Shown here: one piece after another, positions 1 to 8,313 of the stretch | Position numbering within the stretch: position 1 is the first letter of the stretch | Layout of the letters: each line of letters starts with the position of its first letter | Assembly (NCBI GenBank): GCA_016779565.1 | Contig: JADHNJ010000014.1 | Span: 1-54,227, forward strand | Source: Pseudomonadales bacterium | Lineage (GTDB): Bacteria; Pseudomonadota; Gammaproteobacteria; Pseudomonadales; Azotimanducaceae | Reading direction: 5' to 3' | Length of the DNA stretch: 54,227 bases | Translations under genes and position numbers: made by a program | Notes under the pieces: generated by a model | What the model saw: the letters and a program-made list of their open reading frames with translations, nothing else | Database searches by the model: none | What the model was told of the DNA's origin: nothing

Positions 1-72
1 CCATACCAGCACCCCACCACCTATCTAGATATAGGAGTGCTTAGACATTTTTAGAGGTTTTCGGAGTGTCAA

Positions 73-258
73 CTAGTCGCTAGGAACACGCTCTTTGATA
101 TAAGCCTCAACAGCATCCGCTGTATTACGAGTAGCGTCGGTGCCTATTGCTCCAGAGACTAGTGAGCCACCTGAGAATCCAAATAAGTAACGTATCAACA
201 TCAGGCCATCGGTTAATGCGCCTACTTGACCGTCACCATCTTTAAGCCCGATATCCAT
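73..258 (-). pseudogene. Dockerin-like EF-hand domain fragment
   Basis: This 61-codon open frame encodes a short calcium-binding-type segment: an EF-hand-like loop (KDGDGQVGALTDG) followed by LMLIRYLFGFSGG and an ATR element. I know this pattern as the dockerin-like repeat that ends many large secreted or surface proteins of gammaproteobacteria. Here it stands alone. The frame stays open upstream into the selenoprotein gene, but the residues there look like an out-of-frame shadow, so no parent protein is visible. An AGAGGGG stretch lies about 9 nt before the ATG, so a 61-residue product could be made. The more likely reading is the 3' remnant of a larger gene whose 5' part was lost. Calling it a small intact gene is the alternative. 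Confidence 0.45.
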
Positions 259-290
259 AGATTTCACCCCTCTAGTCAAGGTAGAAGTAA

Positions 291-1406
291 TCACTCCGGC
301 ATCTCCACCGCAAACGTACCATAGACCTTGCGAATACCCAGAATAGCCAACGGTGCATAAAGCGTTAACGCAAGACCGACCCAAATCGTCGGCAACAGTA
401 TAAAGGCTGCGATCCAGCATCCAAAAAACGCCAGAAGTCGCATCATCACCAACGGGAAACGTTGCATTGGGTTGGCACCATCTCCTTGATAAGTAAATGC
501 TTTGGGTCTGACAAACCAACCGTGCGCCATAAGCATCAAAGAGAATATGAAAAAGGGAGGCGCCTTGCCCCCCGTTTCAGGCATTTCATCTAACTCCGCA
601 TCGTTCCCTAGAGGATCGTTCAAAGCTGCCTGAATCTTTCGCCAAACATAATCTTCTGTCGGCCTGCCCCCAGCACCACCCATATTTTTTCGATTGGGAA
701 TAGACCGCCAGCGATAAAGTAGACGCTCAGTGTTCAGTGCAAGCACACCGGGCTGATAAAAACCTTTAGGGTGGGAGACATCCCAGGCCGTGTCGCGGGT
801 TATAAATTCACCCACTTCGTTTGTCCGCAAATCTAGCAAACCCTGTTGGCGTGCAGCGCCTGCGATTTCTTGATGCGGGTCTCCCACACACTCAAAAGAA
901 AGGGCCCACTCTTCTTGAGCACGAGACGCTAGCGCTTGCGGCTCACTGGTTACTGCATAAACTTCCCCACCTGCAGCTCGAATAGCGTCGACCACACCAC
1001 TAAAAACATAGCCTCGCAACTCGAGGCGACAAGGGGGTCACCAGAAGCCGCGATAAAACAACAACACAACAAAAGTATGCCGCTCAGCCACATCTTTCAG
1101 CCATGTTCTCCTTGCACCAGGAGGCGGATCAAGTTCGGCAACGCCCGCGCTGTCCTGGGCGTGGTCTAACCCTAACCACTGTACCGAAGACAAATCTTCA
1201 GACGCGGCGACTTTAAATGTTTCCTGGCGGCACACACCCTCGCCGCACAGCACCAAGCGGAGATCCTCTCCAGAGCCAGCCGCGTTTGGAGGATCAACAA
1301 TACCTGTCACTTCGAACGAAGCATTTTCGCGGGCATTAAACCAACTTACGGCAGCGTTCACTTCCTCGCGCAGCTGGTCTGGAATAATTTCAAGTACAGT
1401 AGGCAT
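291..1406 (-). CDS. Peroxiredoxin-like selenoprotein with in-frame TGA (Sec), membrane-anchored
   Basis: The gene has 371 codons, with one in-frame TGA at codon 123. Residues 1-115 form an N-terminal region I do not recognise, with a C54-x4-C59 pair. A thioredoxin-fold segment follows (VVLLFYRGFW), then U123-P-P-C126-R, the usual position of the CxxC-type redox site in AhpC/TSA-like proteins. Downstream family features are intact: AVTSEPQ, GDPH, FYQPGVLAL, YRWRS, NMGGAGGRP. Residues of about 325-360 are hydrophobic and look like one or two membrane segments. The likely role is a thiol-disulfide oxidoreductase or peroxidase using selenocysteine. An in-frame TAG two codons before the ATG fixes the most upstream start; an AGAGG stretch touches the ATG, so the ribosome site is poor. 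Annotation software would split it into a 122-residue protein and a 242-residue TTG-start protein. A nonsense mutation is the alternative, but the hairpin after the TGA argues against it. Confidence 0.85.
1011..1027 (-). promoter_or_regulatory. Bacterial SECIS-like hairpin downstream of the TGA
   Basis: In the mRNA the 17 nt form a perfect hairpin: stem GCCUCG/CGAGGC (6 bp) with apical loop AGUUG. It starts 10 nt after the UGA, so the loop begins 16 nt after it. Known bacterial SECIS elements, such as that of formate dehydrogenase fdhF, have a short stem-loop at almost this distance with a G in the first two loop positions, as here (second position). No bulged U is seen in the stem, which differs from the E. 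coli fdhF element. The hairpin lies within coding sequence, as bacterial SECIS elements do. Confidence 0.75.
1038..1040 (-). other. In-frame TGA, probable selenocysteine codon
   Basis: This is the only stop triplet in a frame otherwise open from 1406 to 291. It replaces the first cysteine of a W-C-P-x-C motif; the second cysteine (C126) is kept, giving U-P-P-C. Confidence 0.8.
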
Positions 1407-1817
1407 CCTCTAAAGCTTACAGATATATCAAATTCGAGCAACCAGCACATGTTGAGGACAAAAGTGACAGGCAAGACTGGGATAAGCACAATGTGCCGCC
1501 TAAAAAGGCAGGTATCCAGCGAGGCCTCGGCTAACAGACACTTGGCGCCTGCCGAAACGGCGTCGCCCGTAACCCGTCTCGCGCGCAGTGTTTTGCGTTT
1601 ACTAATGCCTCGTAAGCCTGTTGGATCCCAGTTCCAAATCAAGGCCGACGGCATCGCTCCAAACGCTCAGGCAATTTTTTTCAAGCTAGGGGACTTCGCG
1701 GAATGAAGCCTAAGCGCCAACACTAAAAAAATGTTGTTGCATCCAAATACGACTCAACGCCATCAACGAAGGCTTACCTGTCTTATTTGAGTGAACTATT
1801 CGCGGAGTAGGAGGACT
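1407..1817. other. Intergenic stretch, no gene recognised
   Basis: About 410 bases lie between the selenoprotein start and a small secreted-protein gene. Open frames of 85-98 codons exist on both strands, but their products have no recognisable motif and unlikely composition. It should contain the promoter of the selenoprotein gene; I could not assign one. Confidence 0.4.
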
Positions 1818-2186
1818 TTACTTTACCCTGTCGATTTGGCACACGCCCTTGACGCTAATGGGTTGTATCATCGCGCCCCACTGTCGCTGCCCGGTATATT
1901 TCAAGGTCACACTATCGATCTTCAAATAGTTGTTATTCGAAGCCCCATCTGAGCGATCAGCCCTGAAGTAAACAATGATAAAATCAGGATTCCATGAAAC
2001 CTGATAGCTTATGCCAACTTGGTCCTCGACTACCGAATACACATTCGGGGTCACCAACAAAGAGAGCGCCGCTTCGCCAGCAGTATTCTCACAGCTTAAC
2101 TGAACGGGCTCGGCAGCTCTTACCCCTATGGCGAGGGCGAGCAGTACTATAGCGGCTGCCCCCTTAAACATTGGTTTTGACATCAC
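1818..2186 (-). CDS. Small exported protein of unknown function
   Basis: The 122-residue product starts with a clear signal peptide: basic MMSKPMFKG, a hydrophobic core AAAIVLLALAIG and an RAAEP cleavage region. The mature part of about 97 residues has two cysteines, in LSCENT near its start and GVCQID near its end, which could form a disulfide in the periplasm. It has a beta-rich alternating pattern (YQVSWNPDFIIVYFRADRSD). I do not recognise the family. It sits alone between the selenoprotein and an SDR gene on the same strand, with about 140 bases on its 5' side, so co-transcription with the SDR is possible. Confidence 0.7.
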   Translation of the reverse strand: MMSKPMFKGAAAIVLLALAIGVRAAEPVQLSCENTAGEAALSLLVTPNVYSVVEDQVGISYQVSWNPDFIIVYFRADRSDGASNNNYLKIDSVTLKYTGQRQWGAMIQPISVKGVCQIDRVK

Positions 2187-2323
2187 TAAGAGACACGCTT
2201 TGTTATCACCCCCTTAGATACGATGCTGAGCCCTATTCGACTCACATCGCCCCGAGGGGAAGCAGTTTTTAGCGCCTCCAGTACAGTCCAAACCTGAGAC
2301 GACTCGAACGTCAGCCGAGCCTT

Positions 2324-3088
2324 TTAGCGCGGTGCAAACCGTTGGCCACCATCAACCCGAAGGGTTGATCCGTTCATCATGGCCGACTCAAAGATCGCTA
2401 TCGCCATCACTGCAAATTCATCCGGTCGACCCATCCGTTTTGGAAAAGCCGCATCCTTCGTTAACTGCAGCGCACCTTCGTCGGGGATTCCTGCAGTCAG
2501 TCCCGTATCGAACAACGAGGGGGCAATGGTCATACACCGAATACCGTGGGTACCCAGGTCTCGCGCCATAGTGAGTGTCATTGCGGCTATTCCACCTTTG
2601 GCCGCGGTATAAGCCACTTGCCCAATCTGGCCTTCGAAGGCCGCGATGGACGCAGTATTTATCATCACCCCACGCTCACCATTTTCATTAGGTTCATTGC
2701 TTGCCATGTGCTGCGCCGCAATACTATTGATGTTAAATGATGCGATTAGGTTCAAATCGATGATTCGACGAAAGTCCTCTAACGCATGCCGGCTGCCATC
2801 TTTCTTAATCGTTCGCTGTGCGACACCACCTCCAGCAGTGTTAACCATAAAATGAATACCACCAATCGCATTAACCGCAGACTCGATCGACGCTTCCATG
2901 CCTTCATAATCCATCACATTGCAGGGTTGAAACACACCGCCCAGAGATTCGGCAACTTTAGCGCCATCGGACTGCTCTAAATCCAGGATGGCGACTTTGC
3001 CGCCCTTTTCTGCGAACCGCATCGCTGTTGCCCGACACATCCCCGAGGCTCCTCCCACAAAAACACCACAATTGCCTGCAATTTCCAT
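2324..3088 (-). CDS. SDR-family dehydrogenase (3-hydroxyacyl-CoA dehydrogenase type II-like)
   Basis: A 254-residue classical short-chain dehydrogenase, expected to oxidise or reduce a hydroxyl/keto pair with NAD(H). Visible features are the N-terminal nucleotide motif GGASGMC (residues 12-18; GxxxGxG with its last glycine replaced), an acidic residue after the second strand (LDLEQ, favouring NAD), N113, S147, Y160 and K164 (YTAAK), and a C-terminal VDGG. The length and the NTASIAAFEGQIGQVAYTAA region resemble the HSD17B10/FadB2x type acting on short-chain 3-hydroxyacyl-CoA and branched substrates. Unusual details are NTAG for the common NNAG and the GMC ending of the glycine motif. It diverges from the zinc alcohol dehydrogenase at 3377 across about 290 bases. 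Confidence 0.85.
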   Translation of the reverse strand: MEIAGNCGVFVGGASGMCRATAMRFAEKGGKVAILDLEQSDGAKVAESLGGVFQPCNVMDYEGMEASIESAVNAIGGIHFMVNTAGGGVAQRTIKKDGSRHALEDFRRIIDLNLIASFNINSIAAQHMASNEPNENGERGVMINTASIAAFEGQIGQVAYTAAKGGIAAMTLTMARDLGTHGIRCMTIAPSLFDTGLTAGIPDEGALQLTKDAAFPKRMGRPDEFAVMAIAIFESAMMNGSTLRVDGGQRFAPR

Positions 3089-3376
3089 AATTCAATTCTC
3101 CTGACTGATCCTCTAATTCGTAACTCCCACAGCATAGCGCTGATAACGGTTTATAGAGAAGTATTAATGGACAGATAATCGCCAACAACATCGCGTCATC
3201 AACGCGCTATCAGCGGACCATCACCTGAGGTTGTGTTTCTCCCGTAGACGTAACGCCTTTTGCTTGCGATGAATTTAAGTGAAAAGATCGAAAAATTGTC
3301 AGCACGTCATATCGTTTAGGCGGCAAGACGCTAATTAGGTACACTCTCTGCTAGTGACCGCAATAGGGAGATGCCC

Positions 3377-4381
3377 ATGAAAGCTGCAGTATTTCACGGA
3401 CCGGAGGATGTCCGCTTTGAAGAAATTGACCCACCCGCACTGGCACCGGGGGATGTTCTACTCCGGGTCAGAGCTTGCGGCATCTGCGGCTCTGATTTGC
3501 ATACCTATCGTCATGGCTTGTTCCAACAGCTGGGGAATCCCATTGAACAGGGTCGGGTGCTAGGACACGAATTTAGCGGCGAAGTGGTGCAAACCGGCGG
3601 TCCTATTGAAGGGATTGAGTTGGGCAACCGCGTAACCAGCATCGGCATGGGCGCGAATGCAGAGTATGTTGTGATTCCCAAAGCAAGAATCGACACGATA
3701 TTACCCATCGGTGACAACATTTCGTTTAGCGAGGCCGCCACAACCGAACCGCTCGCAACTTCATTACATGCGGCAAATCTGGGCCAGGCACAAGATGAAG
3801 AAGTCCACCTCATTATGGGGGCAGGCATCATCGGTCTTGGCATCTTGCAATGCATCAAGGCGCGCAGCAAAGCTAAAGTTATCGTTGCAGATCTTTCAGA
3901 AAAGCGACTCGCCAAGGCAACCGAACTGGGCGCTGACTCTGTCATCAACGTACGCGCGCAAAATATTGTCAAGGATTTAGGCGGCAGCTCAGCGTTCTCC
4001 GAGGAGACGCTGCTTGATATCACGACCGGCAGCGTCGATACCGTGTACGATTGTGCTGGCATGAGTAAGAACTTCGAGGGCATCAGTGTTTTAGAACAAG
4101 CACTGGCTATCGTAAAGGATCAAGGGCGAGTAGTCGTCGTGGCTGTGTTTGAGCAGTCGCCAAAGATTGATTACAACCTAATTGTCCGAAAAGGCATTCA
4201 GCTTCTGGGCTCCTGGGCATGGTCGATAGAGGAGTTTAAAGAAGCGGCGAGCTTGATTCGAACTGGAGCTATCAATCGAAAACCGCTCATCAGTCACACG
4301 TTTACTCTAGAACAAGCCAGTGAAGCCTATGAGACTCAGCTGCGTGCCGAAGAGGCTATCAAAGTGGTTTTTACCCCTTGA
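3377..4381 (+). CDS. Zinc-dependent alcohol dehydrogenase, MDR family
   Basis: A 334-residue medium-chain dehydrogenase that should oxidise a secondary alcohol or polyol with NAD(P). The catalytic zinc ligands are visible in GICGSDLH (C37) and GHE (H64, E65). The Rossmann motif GAGIIGLG follows, with an acidic VADLSEK after it. The four-cysteine structural zinc lobe common in this family is absent; GDRV-like sequence runs directly into the next strand, so the protein is a little short. I chose the second ATG because GGGAG lies 6 nt upstream of it; the ATG at 3371 overlaps that site. The closest general families are butanediol and threonine dehydrogenases. The substrate is unknown. Confidence 0.85.
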   Translation: MKAAVFHGPEDVRFEEIDPPALAPGDVLLRVRACGICGSDLHTYRHGLFQQLGNPIEQGRVLGHEFSGEVVQTGGPIEGIELGNRVTSIGMGANAEYVVIPKARIDTILPIGDNISFSEAATTEPLATSLHAANLGQAQDEEVHLIMGAGIIGLGILQCIKARSKAKVIVADLSEKRLAKATELGADSVINVRAQNIVKDLGGSSAFSEETLLDITTGSVDTVYDCAGMSKNFEGISVLEQALAIVKDQGRVVVVAVFEQSPKIDYNLIVRKGIQLLGSWAWSIEEFKEAASLIRTGAINRKPLISHTFTLEQASEAYETQLRAEEAIKVVFTP

Positions 4382-4472
4382 CCTTTTTTAAGGCATAGAT
4401 CGATTGCTGAACGCATGAGGCATGGGGGGCAACGAGAGAAACCACAAAGCCTAGCAAAGAAAGCTAGAGACC

Positions 4473-4838
4473 CTATTGCTCGGACAAAATGACATATCGT
4501 CCAGTGACCAGCGGATCTTGCCTTGGCACACGAGTGATCCTAACAGTGACACCCTGCACCGAAATTTCGTCACCAACTTTAAGATCCGCTCTTAGATCTA
4601 ATTCCTGCTGTATTGCAGCTTTCAAAGCGATTCTAGCATCAAGCTTATCGGCCAAGGCCTTAACCGGAATTGCATCTAAGTCAGGTAACGCTGGGCTAGC
4701 ATTGGACTTGTCTTGCATAGCGCCACGGTTGTCGACTGGCCCCGTCATCTTTTCGGTCAATTGTTGAACGCTGGCTACCTGAAAACCGATGAGCAGACAG
4801 ACGAGTCCGCCAATAATCATCCATCCTAGTCTCAACAT
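4473..4838 (-). CDS. Membrane-anchored protein of unknown function
   Basis: The 121-residue product has one N-terminal hydrophobic helix (WMIIGGLVCLLIGFQVA) without a clear cleavage site, so it is probably anchored in the inner membrane with the rest outside. A charged, helical middle part (VKALADKLDARIALKAAIQQ) precedes a small beta-rich end (GDEISVQGVTVRITRVP). A GAGGGG ribosome site lies about 8 nt before the ATG, supporting it as a real gene. It stands alone, convergent with the alcohol dehydrogenase and divergent from the SDR at 5171. No family recognised. Confidence 0.65.
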   Translation of the reverse strand: MLRLGWMIIGGLVCLLIGFQVASVQQLTEKMTGPVDNRGAMQDKSNASPALPDLDAIPVKALADKLDARIALKAAIQQELDLRADLKVGDEISVQGVTVRITRVPRQDPLVTGRYVILSEQ

Positions 4839-5170
4839 ATCAACACCCCTCGTGAATGTGTTCGCTCAATTAACCACGCCAGACCCAGTTTACCCATCAA
4901 ATCAACGCTGAACGAGCAAGCCTTACTCGGTCGCGACGCGATAAAGCCTTTGCGTCATCAGTGCGCTGTACACGCCATCGACTTACTTTAGCCTAATGAG
5001 CACCAAATCCTTATCGATAATATTCAGATTAAAGTCATCCAATCGAAAAGACATCGCCGACAATCCGGCCCTAAGCCGCACACATCGATAACAGACGCAA
5101 CGATCAACTGCTAGCCGATCCTTGCCTTTTCTAGCACACTACCCGCTTCTCATGAGCCCAAGGCCTACTT
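4839..5170. other. Divergent intergenic region upstream of the carnitine island
   Basis: About 330 bases between the membrane-anchored protein (minus) and the first SDR of the catabolic island (plus). It should hold the promoters for both. I see no convincing -35/-10 pair, operator palindrome or RNA gene. Confidence 0.4.
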
Positions 5171-5947
5171 ATGTCCGCTAAACCTCTAGCGCTAATCACA
5201 GCCGGCGCCGCCGGTCTCGGCTTTGCTATTGCTAAGACTTTCTCTAACCATGGGCATCAACTACTTATAGTCGATTCTGATCCTGCCGCCTTAGACCAGG
5301 CCCAATCCTTACTGCCGGAAGCCAACGTTTATTGCTGCGATCTTGCTGACTCAGAGGCTGTATCCAAGCTCTTTGCAACCTTGACCGACCTTTATCAACG
5401 CCTAGATTGCCTCGTAAACAACGTCGGCATCGCTGGACCGAACGGCGAGCTTGACGATATCTCGGTCAGCGATTGGGATCGCACCCTTGCGGTCAATCTT
5501 AGTAGTGCCTTTTATACAACTCGCCTCGCCCTGCCTCTCATCAAAGCCGCACGAGGTTCAATTATCAACATTTCATCGACCGCCGGACTGTTTGGTTGCC
5601 CAAATCGATCACCCTACGTGGCTTCAAAATGGGCGCTTATTGGACTCACTAAAAGCTGGGCCATGGAATATGGCAAATACGGTATACGCGTTAACGCAAT
5701 TTGCCCCGGAAGCGTTGAGGGCCCAAGGATCAATCAGGTAATTGAACTCGATGCTGCTCGCCGAGGCGTTACGACTGATCATGTTCGAGCGGCTTATGAA
5801 GCCCAAACCTCGCTAAACACCTTTGTCGCAGCAGAAGATGTTGCAAATATGGCACTGTTTTTAGCAGGTCACGAAGCGCGATTCATCTCTGGGCAAGCCC
5901 TGGCGGTTGATGGTAATACCGAAACTCTAGGAGGGCTACCCGAGTAA
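5171..5947 (+). CDS. SDR-family oxidoreductase of the carnitine island
   Basis: A 258-residue classical short-chain dehydrogenase. It has the nucleotide motif TAGAAGLG (residues 10-17), an acidic residue after strand 2 (VDSDP, suggesting NAD), NNVG, N109, S135/S136, Y149 and K153 (YVASK), PG at the end of the substrate loop, and the C-terminal ISGQALAVDGN. Its start has AAGG about 9 nt upstream. It is the first gene of a plus-strand run leading to a gamma-butyrobetaine-type dioxygenase and a beta-keto acid cleavage enzyme, with about 150 bases to the next gene. A role in betaine-compound catabolism is inferred from this position only; the substrate cannot be read from the sequence. Confidence 0.85.
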   Translation: MSAKPLALITAGAAGLGFAIAKTFSNHGHQLLIVDSDPAALDQAQSLLPEANVYCCDLADSEAVSKLFATLTDLYQRLDCLVNNVGIAGPNGELDDISVSDWDRTLAVNLSSAFYTTRLALPLIKAARGSIINISSTAGLFGCPNRSPYVASKWALIGLTKSWAMEYGKYGIRVNAICPGSVEGPRINQVIELDAARRGVTTDHVRAAYEAQTSLNTFVAAEDVANMALFLAGHEARFISGQALAVDGNTETLGGLPE

Positions 5948-6096
5948 ACTTGCCGCCGGGTTGGCACACGCTGTGACCCGCGTTCGAGTCAATTCACTGG
6001 GTTGCGCAAAGCCTTCTTTTGTCTTTTTAGCTGGCCAGAGCCACTGCTTCCACTACCTAGAGGGACATGAGAACATCCTTCTGATAGGAGAATGTC

Positions 6097-7311
6097 ATGG
6101 GGCAGAGACCACCGTTAACGCCAGATTTTTATCACTACCCTGAGGCTTCGATAGCAACGGTAGAGATCTCGATCAACAAGGATGCGCTTGCCGTTAGCTG
6201 GTCAGATGGTACTCAGCTATCCTGCTATTACTTGTGGTTGCAAGAAAACGATGTCTCCAATGGCCGCGTTGATCATGCGACCCGTGAGGGCCTCATTGAC
6301 CCTGCAGATCTCGATGTCGAGTTAACTTTGAGCAGCGCATCCGTTGATCCGCTCGGACATCTGTTGGTTATCTGGAATAACGCTGATACATCGCGGTTTC
6401 ATAGTGGTTGGCTAAGACACATCGCCGAAGGCCAGCATCAACCTGCAGCGTTCTTACCACAACCTAGCGCCTGGACTGCTACGCGCCTGCCTGCACCCCC
6501 TAGCCATTCGGTAGATCACCTTTTCACGTCCTATGAAAACACCGCCGCTTGGACGCTAGATTTACTCAAATACGGTGTCACGAAGCTCACCGATGCCCCT
6601 ACCGCCTCCGGTTATTTAAAGCACCTGGCAGCGCAAATTGGCCCAGTGAGAGACAGTAATTTCGGCGCTTTATGGGATGTCAAATCGGAGCCCGCATTTG
6701 CAGGTAAAAACGACACTAACTCCACCGCTAACACCAGCCACCGATTGGGACCGCATACAGACCTACCGACCCGAGAGACTCCACCAGGTTTTCAATTCTT
6801 ACATTGCCTTTGTAATGAGGCCGAGGGTGGGTTCTCCACACTTTGTGATAGCCTCGCCATCATCGACCACCTAGCGCAGGCCGCGCCTGACCTGCTCGAG
6901 GCGCTTACGACCTTGCAGTGGATATTCTTTAACCGTGGGCCTGCATTAGATCACCGCTGGTCAGGGCCTATCATCGATTACACGCCCGGGTCGATCATCC
7001 CAACCATTCGGGCTTTCTATCCCGTCAAAGCTTTTCCCAACATGGATGACAACGATATACCAAGGGCCTATGAGGCATTGAGGCATTTCCAAACGCTGGC
7101 CGCCGACCCGCGCTTTCAAATCCGATTTCAACTTGAAGCCGGTGATATCCTGTGCTTCGATAATCGCAGAATCCTGCACGGCCGTGACGCTTTTAACCAA
7201 GCACAGACAAGGCATCTGCAAGGCATCTATATCGACCGAGATGAGATCTATTCACTCGCTCGGGTTACCCAAAGGCGGGCAACCGCAACCTTAATCAACA
7301 CAAGGAATTAA
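6097..7311 (+). CDS. Gamma-butyrobetaine dioxygenase-like Fe(II)/2-oxoglutarate oxygenase
   Basis: A 404-residue TauD/TfdA-fold enzyme with the two-part layout of gamma-butyrobetaine hydroxylase: a small N-terminal beta domain (about 20-110, with AVSWSDGT and YYLWLQEND) and a catalytic domain (about 140-390). Iron ligands are H220 and D222 (PHTD) and H361 (ILHGRD), with R372 positioned for 2-oxoglutarate. The expected reaction is hydroxylation of gamma-butyrobetaine to L-carnitine, or of a close trimethylammonium analogue. The usual LWLRDNC-type cysteines that bind zinc in the N-terminal domain are missing, which is odd. AGGAG lies about 6 nt before the ATG. The next gene starts one base after the stop codon, so the two are surely co-transcribed. 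Confidence 0.85.
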   Translation: MGQRPPLTPDFYHYPEASIATVEISINKDALAVSWSDGTQLSCYYLWLQENDVSNGRVDHATREGLIDPADLDVELTLSSASVDPLGHLLVIWNNADTSRFHSGWLRHIAEGQHQPAAFLPQPSAWTATRLPAPPSHSVDHLFTSYENTAAWTLDLLKYGVTKLTDAPTASGYLKHLAAQIGPVRDSNFGALWDVKSEPAFAGKNDTNSTANTSHRLGPHTDLPTRETPPGFQFLHCLCNEAEGGFSTLCDSLAIIDHLAQAAPDLLEALTTLQWIFFNRGPALDHRWSGPIIDYTPGSIIPTIRAFYPVKAFPNMDDNDIPRAYEALRHFQTLAADPRFQIRFQLEAGDILCFDNRRILHGRDAFNQAQTRHLQGIYIDRDEIYSLARVTQRRATATLINTRN

Positions 7312-7312
7312 C

Positions 7313-8227
7313 ATGCCCCTGGCTATGCAGAAAAAAGTGTTTATCACCGCTGCGATCACCGGTTCCGGCAATACTCAGGATCGCAGCCCGCACGTACCGA
7401 GAACCCCCGTAGAGATTGCAGCATCAGCAATCGATGCGGCAAAAGCCGGCGCCGCGGTCGTGCATTGCCATGTGCGAGATCCAGAATCAGGTGCCGCCGC
7501 CCGAGGGGTTGACCTTTACCGCGCTGTAACCGAGCAAATTCGCGCATCGGATGTTGATGTTGTGTTGAACCTAACCGCGGGCATGGGTGGGGATCTTGTC
7601 CTCGGTCCTGCTGAGATGCCCCTACCCTTTAATCCCGAGGGCACCGATATGGCCGGGGCCGCCGAGCGGGTAGCCCATCTTGAGGTTTGCCGACCAGAAA
7701 TCGCAACGCTCGATTGCGGCACCATGAATTTTGCAGAAGCTGATTACATCATGACCAACACGCCAGGAACACTGCGAGCCATGGCAAAGCGCATGACTGA
7801 TCTGGGTATTCAGATCGAAATTGAAGCCTTTGACACCGGTCATCTTTGGTTTGCCAAGCAATTGGTCGAAGAGGGATTGATTGTTGATCCGGTGATGGTG
7901 CAACTATGTATGGGCATTCCTTGGGGCGCCCCAGATGACCTTAATACCTTGATGGCGATGGTTAACAATGTACCCCCAAACTGGACCTTCTCGGCATTTT
8001 CGATTGGACGCAACCAAATGCCCTATGTCGCGGCTGCGGTGTTATCTGGAGGTAATGTCCGAGTCGGACTTGAAGATAATCTTTGGCTCGAGCGCGGGAC
8101 CCTCGCAACCAATGCGCAATTGGTAACGAAAGCCGTTGGGATCGTCGAGGCAATGGGCGTCGGCATTATGACCCCGGCCGAAGTCCGGACCGCGCTAGGG
8201 CTCACCAAGCGCGAGCCATTAGGGTAA
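7313..8227 (+). CDS. Beta-keto acid cleavage enzyme (DUF849), probably 3-dehydrocarnitine cleaving
   Basis: A 304-residue TIM-barrel protein of the BKACE family, which condenses a beta-keto acid with acetyl-CoA and splits it into acetoacetate and a new CoA ester, using a divalent metal. The metal motif HCH (H51, H53) and the late acidic ligand in VGLEDN (E253) are present, as is the family start VFITAAITGSG. With 3-dehydrocarnitine as substrate the products would be betainyl-CoA and acetoacetate. That specificity is inferred from the adjacent dioxygenase and the carnitine dehydrogenase at 16224. AAGGA precedes the ATG at a normal distance. Confidence 0.9.
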   Translation: MPLAMQKKVFITAAITGSGNTQDRSPHVPRTPVEIAASAIDAAKAGAAVVHCHVRDPESGAAARGVDLYRAVTEQIRASDVDVVLNLTAGMGGDLVLGPAEMPLPFNPEGTDMAGAAERVAHLEVCRPEIATLDCGTMNFAEADYIMTNTPGTLRAMAKRMTDLGIQIEIEAFDTGHLWFAKQLVEEGLIVDPVMVQLCMGIPWGAPDDLNTLMAMVNNVPPNWTFSAFSIGRNQMPYVAAAVLSGGNVRVGLEDNLWLERGTLATNAQLVTKAVGIVEAMGVGIMTPAEVRTALGLTKREPLG

Positions 8228-8257
8228 AGCGCGCCTGAGCGCCTCGTTGTACCCTCT

Positions 8258-8281
8258 GCCCCGACCTCTTTGGGGCCGGGG
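8258..8281. terminator. GC-rich hairpin between convergent genes
   Basis: GCCCC and GGGGC, or in a second fold CCCCG and CGGGG, can pair around an AT-rich loop just after the cleavage enzyme and before the convergent esterase. No T-run follows, so it may not be a strong intrinsic terminator. Confidence 0.35.
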
Positions 8282-8313
8282 GCACTCAGCTACTCACGAC
8301 CTGCCCGATCAAG

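Noticed and set aside
1449..1706. 85-codon plus-strand frame upstream of the selenoprotein gene
   Set aside because: The product lacks any motif and has an unlikely composition; it lies in the divergent upstream region.
4489..4767. 92-codon plus-strand frame opposite the membrane-anchored protein
   Set aside because: The minus-strand frame has a good ribosome site and a membrane helix; this one has neither.
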